From: Martelella lutilitoris
GTDB taxonomy: Bacteria; Pseudomonadota; Alphaproteobacteria; Rhizobiales; Rhizobiaceae
Length of the DNA: 64,000 nt
Assembly: GCF_016598595.1 (NCBI RefSeq)
Contig: NZ_CP066786.1
Location: 2,875,501 to 2,939,500, forward strand
Direction of reading: 5' to 3'
Positions 27,903 through 37,359 of the stretch are shown here, piece after piece. Each line of letters opens with the position of its first letter. The stretch's first letter is position 1. The notes beneath the pieces were generated by a model. It saw nothing but the letters and a program-made list of their open reading frames with translations, made no database searches and had not been told where the DNA came from. The translations under genes and the position numbers were made by a program.

Positions 27903-27934
27903 AAAAGGCGCGGCCCTCAGGGACCGCGCCTTCT
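27903..27934 (-). terminator. Terminator downstream of ilvD
   Basis: AAGGCGCGG (27905-27913) pairs with CCGCGCCTT (27924-27932). On the minus strand the stem ends in CCTTTTTC, a good intrinsic terminator just after the ilvD stop. Confidence 0.8.
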
Positions 27935-27958
27935 GCATTCTTAAAACCAATCCCGCAG

Positions 27959-29794
27959 CTATTCCGGCAGGATCCGCACTGCGCCCTTGTCGGCGCTGGC
28001 GGCGAAGGCGGCGTAGGCCTTGAGCGCTGTCGTCACCTTGCGGCGGCGCGGTTGTTCCGGCTTCCAGCCCTTTTCATCCTGCGCGCTGCGGCGGGCTTCG
28101 AGCTCCGACGGCGAGATGCGCAGGTTGATGGTGCGGCCGGGAATGTCGATGTCGATCATGTCGCCGTCGCGCACGAGGCCGATGGCGCCGCCATTGGCCG
28201 CTTCCGGCGAGGCGTGGCCGATGGACAGGCCGGACGTGCCGCCGGAAAAGCGGCCATCGGTGATCAGCGCGCAATCCTTGCCGAGGCCCTTCGACTTCAG
28301 ATAGCTGGTCGGGTAGAGCATTTCCTGCATGCCCGGCCCGCCCTTCGGGCCCTCATAACGGATGACGACGACATCGCCGGCCTTCACCTCGTTGGAGAGG
28401 ATGCCCTTCACCGCCGCGTCCTGGCTTTCGAAAACGACGGCGGGACCGGAGAACTTCAGGATGCTCTCGTCAACGCCGGCCGTCTTCACGATGCAGCCAT
28501 TGAGCGCGATATTGCCCTTCAGGACGGCCAGCCCGCCATCCTTGGAGAAGGGATGCTCGGCATTGCGGATCGCGCCCGACACGCGGTCGAGATCGAGCTC
28601 GGCCCAGCGGCGGTTCTGCGAGAACGCTTCCTGCGACGGCACGCCGCCGGGGGCCGCCATGTAGAAATTGCGCACGCTCTCCGAATTGGTGCGGACGATA
28701 TCCCACTGGTCGATCGCATCGCCGATGGTGGCGGAATGAACGGTCGGGCTTTCGCGCTTGATCAGACCCGCCCGATCAAGTTCGCCGAGGATCGCCATGA
28801 TGCCGCCGGCGCGGTGAACGTCTTCCATGTGGACGTCGTTCTTCGCCGGCGCGACCTTGCACAGGCACGGCACATAGCGCGACAGCCGGTCGATATCGTC
28901 CATGGTGAAGTCGAGTTCCGCCTCGTGGGCAGCCGCCAGAATGTGCAGCACCGTATTGGTCGAGCCGCCCATGGCGATGTCGAGCGCCATGGCGTTCTCA
29001 AACGCGGCCTTGCCGGCGACATTGCGCGGCAGGACATTCTCATCCTCCTGCTCATAGTAACGGCGCGTGATATCGACGATCTGGTGGCCGGCCTCGACGA
29101 AGAGACGGCGGCGATCGGCATGGGTTGCGAGCGTCGAGCCATTGCCCGGCAGCGACAGGCCAAGCGCTTCCGTCAGACAGTTCATCGAATTGGCGGTGAA
29201 CATGCCGGAGCAGGAACCGCAGGTCGGGCAGGCCGAGCGCTCGATCGTCTGAACGTCGTCATCGGAAATCCGGTCATCGGCGGCGGCGACCATGGCATCG
29301 ATCAGATCGAGCGCCTTCTCCTTGCCGTTCAGCACCACCTTGCCGGCCTCCATCGGGCCGCCGGAGACGAAGATCGTCGGGATGTTGAGGCGCAGAGAGG
29401 CCATCAGCATGCCGGGGGTGATCTTGTCGCAATTGGAGATGCAGACCATGGCATCGGCGCAATGCGCGTTGACCATGTATTCGACGCTGTCGGCGATGAT
29501 CTCGCGCGACGGCAGCGAATAGAGCATGCCGTCATGGCCCATGGCGATGCCGTCATCGACGGCGATGGTGTTGAATTCCTTGGCAACGCCGCCGGCCGCC
29601 TCGATCTCGCGGGCGACAAGCTGGCCGAGGTCCTTCAGGTGCACATGGCCCGGCACGAACTGCGTGAACGAGTTGACGACGGCGATGATCGGCTTGCCGA
29701 AATCGCCTTCCTTCATGCCGGTCGCGCGCCAGAGACCGCGCGCGCCGGCCATGTTGCGTCCATGGGTCGTCGTTCTGGAACGATAGGCTGGCAT
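27959..29794 (-). CDS. ilvD: Dihydroxy-acid dehydratase
   Basis: IlvD is the iron-sulfur dehydratase that makes the 2-keto acids of valine and isoleucine synthesis. The 611-residue protein keeps the cluster cysteines Cys122 (SNCDKITPG) and Cys195 (CPTCGSCSG) at the same positions as E. coli IlvD, plus [16 protein letters not shown] near the substrate site. It is monocistronic with its own terminator. The upstream 250 bases contain no obvious leader peptide of branched-chain codons. Confidence 0.97.
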   Translation of the reverse strand: MPAYRSRTTTHGRNMAGARGLWRATGMKEGDFGKPIIAVVNSFTQFVPGHVHLKDLGQLVAREIEAAGGVAKEFNTIAVDDGIAMGHDGMLYSLPSREIIADSVEYMVNAHCADAMVCISNCDKITPGMLMASLRLNIPTIFVSGGPMEAGKVVLNGKEKALDLIDAMVAAADDRISDDDVQTIERSACPTCGSCSGMFTANSMNCLTEALGLSLPGNGSTLATHADRRRLFVEAGHQIVDITRRYYEQEDENVLPRNVAGKAAFENAMALDIAMGGSTNTVLHILAAAHEAELDFTMDDIDRLSRYVPCLCKVAPAKNDVHMEDVHRAGGIMAILGELDRAGLIKRESPTVHSATIGDAIDQWDIVRTNSESVRNFYMAAPGGVPSQEAFSQNRRWAELDLDRVSGAIRNAEHPFSKDGGLAVLKGNIALNGCIVKTAGVDESILKFSGPAVVFESQDAAVKGILSNEVKAGDVVVIRYEGPKGGPGMQEMLYPTSYLKSKGLGKDCALITDGRFSGGTSGLSIGHASPEAANGGAIGLVRDGDMIDIDIPGRTINLRISPSELEARRSAQDEKGWKPEQPRRRKVTTALKAYAAFAASADKGAVRILPE

Positions 29795-30044
29795 GGGTCT
29801 TCCTTTCCAAAAATTTCGGGCGTCGGTACGGGAGCTCCTCTTCTCCGTACAGCCCTTTTCGGGCGAAAATCCGCCGTGTTGAGTGTGTCGTAACGCAATT
29901 CACGAGGCCTGTCACTATCGCTTGGGGCGAAAATGGTACTCTCCGGTACGGTTGTGTGCGACCTGACAATCTGCTTTCAACGGCCCATATTTCGTGCGAA
30001 AGTTCCGGTTGAGATGCCTATCTTGAGAAGCTTGGGAGCGGGCG

Positions 30045-30287
30045 ATGAAGCGAGATTCGATCACTGTGCAGGCCATGTGGGATGACGAGGCACATGTTTG
30101 GGTCGCAAGCAGCACGGATATTGACGGGCTTGCCGTTGAAGCGGAAACGGTGGAACAGCTTCGCATCAAGGTGGTCGATGCCATCTCCGATCTTATCGAA
30201 TTGAACGGAATGGCTTTTGACGCGAGAGAAATTTCCGTCCACATCCTGGCTGATCACATGGCAAAAGTGCCCAACCCAAGCTTCTAG
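30045..30287 (+). CDS. DUF1902 / HicB-like antitoxin
   Basis: The 80-residue protein has a HicB-like partial RNase-H fold: ITVQAMWDDEAHVWVASSTDIDGLAVEAETVEQL, seen as the landmarks WDDEAHVWVAS and DGLAVEAET. No separate DNA-binding domain is visible. It is followed after six bases by a HicA-like gene, the antitoxin-before-toxin order seen in many hicBA pairs. Role as antitoxin is inferred from fold and neighbour. Confidence 0.8.
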   Translation: MKRDSITVQAMWDDEAHVWVASSTDIDGLAVEAETVEQLRIKVVDAISDLIELNGMAFDAREISVHILADHMAKVPNPSF

Positions 30288-30293
30288 CGCGTT

Positions 30294-30488
30294 GTGGCGG
30301 GCTATCTGCGCGAACTCAAAAGGCTTCTGACCGAGGCCGGATGCGAATATATCCGGCCCGGCAAAGGCGATCACGAAATCTGGCGCAGCCCGATCACCAA
30401 CCGGCACTTCACCGTCGACAGCGGCACGAAGTCCCGCCATACGGCAAACGAGACGCTGAAGCAGGCAGGCCTTCCAAAGGCCTTCTGA
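30294..30488 (+). CDS. HicA-like mRNA interferase toxin
   Basis: HicA toxins are small double-stranded-RNA-binding-fold proteins that cleave mRNA. This 64-residue protein has LKRLLTEAGCEYIRPGKGDHEIW, where the His (His27, GKGDHEIW) is the expected catalytic residue, and ends TVDSGTKSRHTANETLKQAGL, the typical C-terminal helix. The start is GTG at 30294. The pair has a lower GC content than neighbouring core genes, suggesting transfer. Similarity to HicA is clear by motif, toxicity is untested. Confidence 0.8.
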   Translation: MAGYLRELKRLLTEAGCEYIRPGKGDHEIWRSPITNRHFTVDSGTKSRHTANETLKQAGLPKAF

Positions 30489-30619
30489 CCTCCCATGCAC
30501 CGCACGCCTCTCACGCCCCGTACACAAAAATGTGGTTCAGATGTTTGTTGTGAAGGGTGAAACTATAGGCGATCTTCCGACGTATAGCGTCATGAATGCC
30601 AATTCGGGAGGCTGAGATC

Positions 30620-31600
30620 ATGCCAGCATACAAACCGCCGCACATTCCGGCCTCTGAGATCACGCCGGAGCACGTATACCTGAAGCGCCGCACGCTTCTG
30701 GCCGCGGGCCTTGCCGCCGGCGCAACCTTCGTCACGGGCGCGGGCAGCGGCGAGGCGAACGCGGCGACGCTTTCGCAGGGAGAGGCGCTGAAGACGGTGC
30801 CCGGCCCCTTCCCAAAGCCGAAGCGCGCGGAAACGAGCTTCGAGGACGTGACCAACTACAATAATTTCTACGAGTTCGGCACGGGCAAGGCCGATCCGTC
30901 CAGGAATTCCGGCAGGTTCCAGCCCTATCCCTGGACCTTCGAGATCGGCGGCATGGTGCAGAAGCCGCAGACCGTCGATATCGAAACGCTGATGACCCAG
31001 TTTCCGCTGGAAGACCGCGTCTACCGCATGCGCTGCGTCGAAGCCTGGTCGATGGTCATTCCCTGGGTCGGCATTCCGCTGAAATCGATCCTCGACATGG
31101 CGGAACCCACCGGCTCGGCAAAATACGTCGCCTTCGAGGGCGTCGTGCGGCCGAAGGAAATGCCCGGCCAGAGCGGCTTCGGCCAGCCCATGCCCTGGCC
31201 CTATGTGGAGGGTCTGAGGCTCGACGAGGCCAACCACCCGCTCACCATCATCGCCGTCGGGCTCTACGGCAAGACGCTTTTGAACCAGAACGGCGCGCCG
31301 ATGCGCCTTGTGGTGCCGTGGAAATACGGCTTCAAGGGCATCAAGTCGATCACCAAGATCACACTCACGGATACCCAGCCGCCCAACAGCTGGAACCTGC
31401 TGCAGCCGAGCGAATACGGCTTCTATGCCAATGTGAACCCGAACGTGCCGCATCCCCGCTGGAGCCAGGCGACCGAGCGCGTCATCGGCGAGGATGGCGG
31501 CCTCTTCGGCGGCAAGCGCATCGATACACTGATGTTCAACGGTTACGGCGACGAGGTGGCGAGCCTTTACGCCGGCATGGACCTTGCGAAATATTACTGA
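30620..31600 (+). CDS. msrP: Methionine sulfoxide reductase catalytic subunit MsrP
   Basis: MsrP is a periplasmic molybdenum enzyme that repairs oxidised methionine in envelope proteins. The 326-residue precursor has a twin-arginine signal ([15 protein letters not shown], residues 21-35). The molybdenum ligand is Cys139 in [11 protein letters not shown], and [13 protein letters not shown] and [17 protein letters not shown] are family landmarks. The ATG at 30620 follows GGGAGG. It is followed after 16 bases by msrQ. Confidence 0.95.
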   Translation: MPAYKPPHIPASEITPEHVYLKRRTLLAAGLAAGATFVTGAGSGEANAATLSQGEALKTVPGPFPKPKRAETSFEDVTNYNNFYEFGTGKADPSRNSGRFQPYPWTFEIGGMVQKPQTVDIETLMTQFPLEDRVYRMRCVEAWSMVIPWVGIPLKSILDMAEPTGSAKYVAFEGVVRPKEMPGQSGFGQPMPWPYVEGLRLDEANHPLTIIAVGLYGKTLLNQNGAPMRLVVPWKYGFKGIKSITKITLTDTQPPNSWNLLQPSEYGFYANVNPNVPHPRWSQATERVIGEDGGLFGGKRIDTLMFNGYGDEVASLYAGMDLAKYY

Positions 31601-31616
31601 TCCGGCGGCGCAGAAC

Positions 31617-32285
31617 ATGGCTCAGAAACCTGCCAGGAAATCCGGCGTCGCCTGGTGGCGCCCCGCCTCCGTCTGGGCGCTCTATGTCGTCGGGCTTCTC
31701 CCGGCGCTCTGGTATTTTTACCTTGGGGCGACCAACAATCTCGGCGTCGATCCGGTCAAGACCTTCGAGCACCTGCTCGGCATCTGGGCGCTGCGCTTCA
31801 TCCTGCTGACGCTGTGCGTCACGCCGCTGCGCGATCTCGCGGGCATCAACCTCCTGCGCTACCGGCGCGCGCTCGGCCTGCTCGGCTTCTATTATGTGAG
31901 CTTTCACTTCCTGGTCTATATGGTACTCGACCAGCAGATGAACCTTTCCGTCGTGGTGGAAGACGTCATAAAACGGCCGTTCATCACCTTCGGCATGATC
32001 GCGCTCGTGCTGCTGATCCCGCTGGCGCTGACCTCCAGCAACTGGGCGATCCGGACCCTGAAGCAGAACTGGATCCGCCTTCACAAGCTGGTCTATGCCA
32101 TCGCCGCGCTCGGCACGCTGCACTTTGCCATGGGCCGCAAGGTGATCGGCCCGGAGATCATGTTCTACATCGCCGTCTGCGTGCTCCTCCTCGGCTATCG
32201 CCTCATCCGCCCGAAGCTGATGGAGCGCAAACGCGCGCGAAAGAAGGCGGCGCGGATGCAGGCGGGCCTCAATCATGCGAAGTGA
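31617..32285 (+). CDS. msrQ: MsrPQ heme-binding membrane subunit MsrQ
   Basis: MsrQ is a heme b membrane protein that passes electrons from the quinone pool to MsrP. The 222-residue product has about six membrane helices and heme-ligand type histidines in FYYVSFHFLVYM, WIRLHKLVYAIAALGTLHF. ITPLRD-like CVTPLRDLAG is the family signature. An ATG at 31617 was preferred to one at 31584 that lies inside msrP. Cytoplasmic basic tail KRARKKAARMQ is typical. Confidence 0.93.
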   Translation: MAQKPARKSGVAWWRPASVWALYVVGLLPALWYFYLGATNNLGVDPVKTFEHLLGIWALRFILLTLCVTPLRDLAGINLLRYRRALGLLGFYYVSFHFLVYMVLDQQMNLSVVVEDVIKRPFITFGMIALVLLIPLALTSSNWAIRTLKQNWIRLHKLVYAIAALGTLHFAMGRKVIGPEIMFYIAVCVLLLGYRLIRPKLMERKRARKKAARMQAGLNHAK

Positions 32286-32291
32286 TTTCCA

Positions 32292-32855
32292 ATGACCGTC
32301 ATTCTGATCGGCGGCACATCCCATGCCGGAAAATCGAGCCTTGCAGCGCGCATAGCCGGCAAGAGAGGCTGGACGCAGCAATCGACCGATATGCTTGCCC
32401 GCCATCCGGGGCGGCCGTGGCCCGAACCCCGCCCCGAGATTGCCGAGTTCTACAGCCAGCTCTCGCCGGATACAGCGCATTGGCTGCTGCTCGCACACCA
32501 CGAGAACATGCGACCGATGATCGGGCGGGTCATTGGCGATGCACGCTCGCGAGGGCGGAACCTCGTGCTCGAAGGCTCGGCATTGAGGCCGGAATATATG
32601 GCCGACTGGGCGACTGAGACTGTGCATTGTCTGTTCCTGCATGCAGAACCCGACCACATAGCCGAACGGATTTATGCGAACAGTCGCTACCACGAACAAG
32701 CCGGGAGCCAGCGTGCCCTGATCGACGCCTTCATCACCCGCTCGCTGATCGACAACAATGCCGGGCTCGAAAGCGCCCGCAAGCACGGCATCAGAGTCGT
32801 TTCAGTCACGACAGACGTGGCAGCAACCGAACTTCTGGCAGGCCTCGCCCCCTGA
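32292..32855 (+). CDS. P-loop kinase-like protein
   Basis: The 187-residue protein opens with a Walker A motif GGTSHAGKSS (residues 7-16) and continues as a small AAA/kinase fold with RGRNLVLEGSALRPEYM in the position of a Walker B-like strand. It resembles zeta-toxin or 2-phosphoglycerate kinase-like nucleotide kinases, but the substrate cannot be read from sequence. It starts six bases after msrQ, so co-transcription is likely though a functional link is unproven. Further downstream comes DUF817. Confidence 0.7.
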   Translation: MTVILIGGTSHAGKSSLAARIAGKRGWTQQSTDMLARHPGRPWPEPRPEIAEFYSQLSPDTAHWLLLAHHENMRPMIGRVIGDARSRGRNLVLEGSALRPEYMADWATETVHCLFLHAEPDHIAERIYANSRYHEQAGSQRALIDAFITRSLIDNNAGLESARKHGIRVVSVTTDVAATELLAGLAP

Positions 32856-32969
32856 AACCGTTCGGAAGGAGAACCACCCCATCGGGGCCAGACAGTCCGC
32901 GTCATGCTTTTGCCGTATAGAGACCGCTATTTTGCGGAGCGTTCCCGCAAACCGCAACAAAGGCCTTAC

Positions 32970-33833
32970 GTGAACACAGCCTCGCCGCCATTCATCGGTT
33001 CACTCGATACCTGGCTCATGGACATCCGTCCCGCGCCAGGACTTACGGGCATCCGCCGCTTTGCCGTCGAGTTCCTGTTCTTCGGCCTCAAGGAGGCGCG
33101 GGCCTGCCTGTTTGCCGGCCTGTTCTTCGTTTCGATCTTCATCGTGCCGCGCGAGGGCGTCCTGGGACTTCCGCGCTATGACGTGCTGCTGGTCATCGCG
33201 CTTTCGATCCAGTTTTCCATGATCCGGCTCGGGCTGGAGACCTGGGACGAATTCCGGGCGATCTGCCTGTTTCACATCGTCGGCTTCGCGCTCGAAGTGT
33301 TCAAGACGTCCGGCGCGATCCAGTCCTGGTCCTATCCGGACTTCGCCTATACCAAGCTTTTCGGCGTGCCGATGTTTTCCGGCTTCATGTACGCCGCCGT
33401 CGGCAGCTATATCATCCAGGCCTGGCGCATCCTTCAGGTGCGCATCCTGCACCACCCGCCCTACTGGATGGCCGCTCTCGTGGCGCTGCTCATCTACGCC
33501 AATTTCTTCACCCATCATTTCATCGGCGATTATCGCTGGTATATCGCGGCGCTTGCGATCGGGCTTTACGCGCGGTCAACGGTCGTCTTCCGCCCCTATG
33601 ACCGCGACCGGAAAATGCCGATGCTGCTCGCCTTCATCCTGATCGGCTTCTTCATCTGGTTCGCCGAAAACATCTCGACCTTCTTCGCCATCTGGCAATA
33701 TCCGGACCAGATCGGCGCGTGGTCGACCGTACATCTCGGCAAATGGAGCTCCTGGACGCTGCTGGTGATCATGACCTTCACCATCGTCGTCTCGCTGAAA
33801 CATATCCGGGAGAGCATCCACATTCCGCGCTGA
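32970..33833 (+). CDS. DUF817 family membrane protein
   Basis: The protein of about 287 residues has eight or so hydrophobic segments and several conserved aromatic and His residues: WSYPDFAYTKLFGVPMFSGFMYAAVGSY (landmarks GVPMFSGFMY and HHFIGDYRWY) and WSSWTLLVIMTF near the end. This matches the uncharacterised DUF817 family. I chose the GTG at 32970 because AAAGG precedes it; an ATG at 32904 in the same frame has no ribosome binding site, and ATG 33018 is another option. Function unknown. Confidence 0.75.
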   Translation: MNTASPPFIGSLDTWLMDIRPAPGLTGIRRFAVEFLFFGLKEARACLFAGLFFVSIFIVPREGVLGLPRYDVLLVIALSIQFSMIRLGLETWDEFRAICLFHIVGFALEVFKTSGAIQSWSYPDFAYTKLFGVPMFSGFMYAAVGSYIIQAWRILQVRILHHPPYWMAALVALLIYANFFTHHFIGDYRWYIAALAIGLYARSTVVFRPYDRDRKMPMLLAFILIGFFIWFAENISTFFAIWQYPDQIGAWSTVHLGKWSSWTLLVIMTFTIVVSLKHIRESIHIPR

Positions 33834-33861
33834 CGCCTGAGGGGCGGTCCGGGCGTCAAAT

Positions 33862-34842
33862 TCAGAAGGCGATCTTCGCGTCGAGCGGCGAGAAGGGTTG
33901 AACGGCCGACAGCAGCGCCCGCGCCTGGTCGGCGTCGTGGTGCATCTGTGCGACGAGGGCCTCCAGCCCGTTGAACTTCAGTTCGTCGCGCAAGCGCCCG
34001 AAGAGCGAGACGGAACCGGTCTCGCCGTAGAGATCGCCCTTGAAATCGAAAATATAGGTCTCGAGCAGCGGCCGTCCGTCTTCCACCACGGTCGGGCGGC
34101 GGCCAAAGCTCGCCACCCCGTCATGCAGCGTGCCGTCCGGACGGCGGTAACGCACGGCATAAATGCCGGGGCGAAGCTTGGCGTCGGGATCGAACGCCAT
34201 GTTGGCCGTCGGAAAGCCAAGCGTGCGGCCGAGTTTTTCGCCGTGGATCACGTCGCCGGACACCGTGTAGCGATAGCCGAGCAGGCCGGACGCCTCCACC
34301 ACCTCGCCGCGGGTCAGAAGATCTCGGACGCGGCTGGAGGAAACGACCTCGGCATTCTCGTCGCGGAAGGCATCCATCAGCGTCACGCCGAAGCCGTGGC
34401 GCTTGCCGGCCTGCATCAGATAGGCCGGCCCGCCCTCGCGGTTGCGGCCGAAATGGAAGTCGAAGCCGGTGACGACCTCGCTCGCCGCCAGCCAGTCGAG
34501 CAGCACCGTGGTGACGAATTCTTCCGGCGAGCGCTGCGAGAAGGTCCGGTCGAAGGGATATTCGATGACGGCGTGATAGCCCATCGCCTCCAGCAGGCGC
34601 GCCTTCATCGGCGCCGGCGTCAGCCTGAAGACCGGCGCCTTGGGGTTGAACACCGTGCGCGGATGCGGCTCGAAGGTCAGCACCAGCGCCGGCACGCCGC
34701 GCTCTTCGGCAAGCGAGAGCGCGCGCCCCAGCACGCTTTGATGACCGCGATGCACGCCGTCGAAATTGCCGATGGCCACCACCCCGCCCTTCAGTTCGGA
34801 CGGCAGGGGTTCACGAAATTCGTTGCGGTGAAATACGGTCAT
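33862..34842 (-). CDS. ribF: Bifunctional riboflavin kinase / FAD synthetase
   Basis: RibF converts riboflavin to FMN and then FAD. The 326-residue protein has the FAD synthetase nucleotidyltransferase domain first (VVAIGNFDGVHRGHQ, with the His-x-Gly-His motif, and GFDFHFGRNREGG, SSSRVRDLL) and the riboflavin kinase barrel second (GRTLGFPTANM, with the FPTAN motif). Length is standard. It is followed on the minus strand upstream by a HAD phosphatase gene (34872-35720), 29 bases away. Confidence 0.95.
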   Translation of the reverse strand: MTVFHRNEFREPLPSELKGGVVAIGNFDGVHRGHQSVLGRALSLAEERGVPALVLTFEPHPRTVFNPKAPVFRLTPAPMKARLLEAMGYHAVIEYPFDRTFSQRSPEEFVTTVLLDWLAASEVVTGFDFHFGRNREGGPAYLMQAGKRHGFGVTLMDAFRDENAEVVSSSRVRDLLTRGEVVEASGLLGYRYTVSGDVIHGEKLGRTLGFPTANMAFDPDAKLRPGIYAVRYRRPDGTLHDGVASFGRRPTVVEDGRPLLETYIFDFKGDLYGETGSVSLFGRLRDELKFNGLEALVAQMHHDADQARALLSAVQPFSPLDAKIAF

Positions 34843-34871
34843 GTTCAGCTTCCAGGTGAATGCGGCCGACC

Positions 34872-35720
34872 TCAGGCGAGGTCGGGCATCCAGTATTTCG
34901 GCTCTGCGTTCCGCTCCGTCAAGAACCGATCGAGCGACGTTTCGTCAACCTTTCCGTCAACCGTGTAGTCGCCGGCATGGATGCCCTCGGCAATGAACAG
35001 CAGGTCGAGGCGATAGTCGAGCGCGCCCTTGACGTCGGTCGGCATACCGTCGCCGATGGCGAGGACGCGGGCCTTGTCTACGTCGCCGACAAGCGTACGG
35101 GCCGTCGCCATCGCCGCCGCGTAGATCGGCGTGTGCGGCTTGCCAGCAATGCGGGTCTCGCCGCCGAGCTCTTCATAAAGGGCGGCAAGCGCGCCGGCGC
35201 AGGGGATCAGCCGGTCGCCGCGGGTGACGACGAGGTCCGGGTTGGCGCAGATCAGCGGCGCGCCGCGCTTTTGGAAGCCGACAAGCATGTCGCGGTAGTC
35301 TTCGGGGGTCTCCGTTTCGTCGTCGAAGAAGCCGGTGCAGAGAATGCCCTCGGCCTCAGCCTCGCCAACCAGTTCCGCGCCTGTTCCGTCGATCAGGCCG
35401 GTGTCGCGCTTCGGGCCGAGATGGAAGAGCTTGCGCGGTCCCTTAGCGACAAGCGTCTTCGTCACGTCGCCGGAGGTGACGATCGCGTCATAGCTTTCAT
35501 CATAGACTTCAAGGACCGCCAGTTGCTTGACGACGGCGGGGGACAGGCGGGGCGAATTGGTGAGCAGGATCACCGTCTTGCCGGCGGCGCGCGCATCCTT
35601 CAGCGCCTGCCGGGCCGCCGGAAAGGCCGCAACCCCGTTGTGGAGCACGCCCCAGACGTCGCAGAGCACGATGTCGTAATCGGCATAGAGCGTGCTGAGG
35701 GCGGGGATCGAACGGGGCAT
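34872..35720 (-). CDS. HAD-superfamily hydrolase, TIGR01459-like
   Basis: The 282-residue protein belongs to the NagD/PGP-like class IIA HAD family: motif I DVWGVLHNG (nucleophile Asp in LCDVWG), motif II LLTNSPR, motif III region RIAGKPHTPIY, and motif IV IGDGMPTDVKGA. These enzymes dephosphorylate small metabolites such as nucleotides or phosphoglycolate; the substrate is not set by sequence. The ATG at 35720 follows GAAGGAC. It precedes ribF, so it might act on a flavin-pathway phosphate (inference). Confidence 0.85.
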   Translation of the reverse strand: MPRSIPALSTLYADYDIVLCDVWGVLHNGVAAFPAARQALKDARAAGKTVILLTNSPRLSPAVVKQLAVLEVYDESYDAIVTSGDVTKTLVAKGPRKLFHLGPKRDTGLIDGTGAELVGEAEAEGILCTGFFDDETETPEDYRDMLVGFQKRGAPLICANPDLVVTRGDRLIPCAGALAALYEELGGETRIAGKPHTPIYAAAMATARTLVGDVDKARVLAIGDGMPTDVKGALDYRLDLLFIAEGIHAGDYTVDGKVDETSLDRFLTERNAEPKYWMPDLA

Positions 35721-35776
35721 GGCGTGTCCTTCTGGCTTCGGGAGGGTGCTGCGGGCGGGTTTTGAAGCCCTAATGG

Positions 35777-37144
35777 TCATAACCAGCTGCCAATGGCAAG
35801 CCCCGCAAGCCCGGCGCCCAGCAGAAGCGGCACAACGCCGATGCGGAACGCGAAAAGGGCAATGGCGGCAACAAGGCTCAACAACAGCGACCAGACATGA
35901 AGGCTCGACCAGACCGGCCAGACCGGCCCGGCGTCGATCAGGGGCGGCAGGGCAAAGAGTTCGACGCGTCCGACATGGTCGAACATGACATGCAGCGCAA
36001 ACCAGAGCGACAGGTTGGCGATGACCCCGACGATCGCCGCGCCGATGCCGGCCATCGCGCCCGAAAGCGCCGGGTTCTTTCTCAGATCCTCGATGAACGG
36101 CGCGCCGGCGAAGATAAAGACGAAGCTCGGCACGAAGATCGCCCATGCCGTGAGGAAAGCGCCGATCGTGCCCGAGATGAGGGGTGCGGCAAAGACCGGC
36201 GCGGCATAGGCGCCGAGAAAGCCGACGAAACAGAGCACGAGAACCAGCGGCCCCGGCGTGGTCTCCGCCAGCGCCAGCCCGTCGAGCATTTCGGCGGGCG
36301 TCAGCCAGTGATAGGTCGTCACCGCCTCCTGCGCCACATAGGAGAGCACGGCATAGGCCCCGCCGAAGGAAAACAGCGCCACCCTGACGAAGAAGCCGAA
36401 GATATCGGCCAGCGTCCCGGCTCCGCCGACAGCCGCCAGAACGCCGAGAGGCAGAAGCCAGACGATTGTCCAGACGGCGATCGTGGCGATCGCGCGCAGG
36501 CCCTTCTTCTGCCGCGCCGGTGCAGGCACTTCGTCTTCCGCGCCCGGATCTGCACTGCCGCGCATGAGGAAATAGCCGCCAATGCCGGCGGCAAGCACGA
36601 CGAGCGGAAAGGCGACGCCGAAAACGAACAACGCCACGAAGGCAATGACGGCGAAAGCCACCGAGACCGGCCCCTTCAGCGACTTCCGCCCCATGCGCCA
36701 GAGCGCCTGGATGACGATGGCGAGAACTGCTGCCTTCAGCCCGGTGAATACCGCCTCGAGCCAGGATGTGTCGGCAAGGGCCGCATAAAGACCGGCAAGC
36801 CCGATGATGACGACGAGGCCCGGCACCACGAACAGCAGGCCCGCCGCCACGCCGCCGCGCGCGCCGTAGAGCAGCCAGCCGATATAGGTGGCGAGCTGCT
36901 GCGCCTCGGGCCCAGGCAGCAGCATGCAATAGTTCAGCGCGTGGAGATAACGGTCTTCCTTCAGCCAGCGCTTTTCCTCGACCACGATCCGGTGCATCAG
37001 CGCGATCTGGCCGGCGGGACCGCCGAAGGACAGGCAGCCGATGCGGGCAAACACCGCGACCAGTTCGGAAAAGCTCGGTTTTTTATCCTGAACGGCGTTG
37101 TCCGTCACAATCTCCTCGCATTCCGGGCGGAAATCATCGGCCAA
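35777..37144 (-). CDS. chrA: Chromate transporter ChrA, two-domain form
   Basis: ChrA exports chromate through the inner membrane. The 455-residue protein has two tandem chromate-transport domains, each beginning with a GCLSFGGPAGQ-type or ALFSFGGAYAVL motif (residues about 36 and 255) followed by a PGP motif (LLPGPEAQQ and ETTPGPLVL), and about 12 membrane helices. It diverges from groES; the 90-base stretch before groES promoter serves both. No chrB regulator lies nearby. Some family members transport other oxyanions. Confidence 0.92.
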   Translation of the reverse strand: MADDFRPECEEIVTDNAVQDKKPSFSELVAVFARIGCLSFGGPAGQIALMHRIVVEEKRWLKEDRYLHALNYCMLLPGPEAQQLATYIGWLLYGARGGVAAGLLFVVPGLVVIIGLAGLYAALADTSWLEAVFTGLKAAVLAIVIQALWRMGRKSLKGPVSVAFAVIAFVALFVFGVAFPLVVLAAGIGGYFLMRGSADPGAEDEVPAPARQKKGLRAIATIAVWTIVWLLPLGVLAAVGGAGTLADIFGFFVRVALFSFGGAYAVLSYVAQEAVTTYHWLTPAEMLDGLALAETTPGPLVLVLCFVGFLGAYAAPVFAAPLISGTIGAFLTAWAIFVPSFVFIFAGAPFIEDLRKNPALSGAMAGIGAAIVGVIANLSLWFALHVMFDHVGRVELFALPPLIDAGPVWPVWSSLHVWSLLLSLVAAIALFAFRIGVVPLLLGAGLAGLAIGSWL

Positions 37145-37236
37145 GGGTTATCGACCGGAGGTAAAACCTGTATGAAGGCCCAATTCGGGCCGCGCAACGG
37201 GCTCCGGGCAGATGAAAAAAATCTTTTGCCGATTTC

Positions 37237-37265
37237 TTGACACGCCGTACCCCACCTCCTAAATC
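37237..37265 (+). promoter_or_regulatory. groESL promoter
   Basis: A -35 box TTGACA (37237-37242) and a -10 box TAAATC (37260-37265) are spaced 17 bp apart. The predicted start falls about 37272, at the first bases of the CIRCE operator, which fits HrcA repression by blocking initiation. A CTTGA element also permits heat-shock sigma factor recognition. Confidence 0.85.
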
Positions 37266-37272
37266 TCCTGCA

Positions 37273-37299
37273 TTAGCACTCACCCAACGAGAGTGCTAA
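37273..37299. promoter_or_regulatory. CIRCE operator (HrcA-binding site)
   Basis: TTAGCACTC-N9-GAGTGCTAA, a perfect match to the CIRCE consensus with the 9-base spacer, at the predicted start of the groESL transcript. HrcA is encoded at 12382-13464 in this window. Confidence 0.98.
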
Positions 37300-37359
37300 C
37301 ACTTATCCAGGCGGCTGCCTCAAGCGGCTGCGAATGTCATTTGATCGAGGGTACAGACA

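Noticed and set aside
28000..29893. Very long plus-strand open frame across ilvD
   Set aside because: This is the high-GC antisense shadow of ilvD and has no homology or ribosome binding site.
29795..30044. Attenuator leader before ilvD
   Set aside because: No short ORF rich in Ile, Leu or Val codons and no competing hairpins were found in this 250-base gap.
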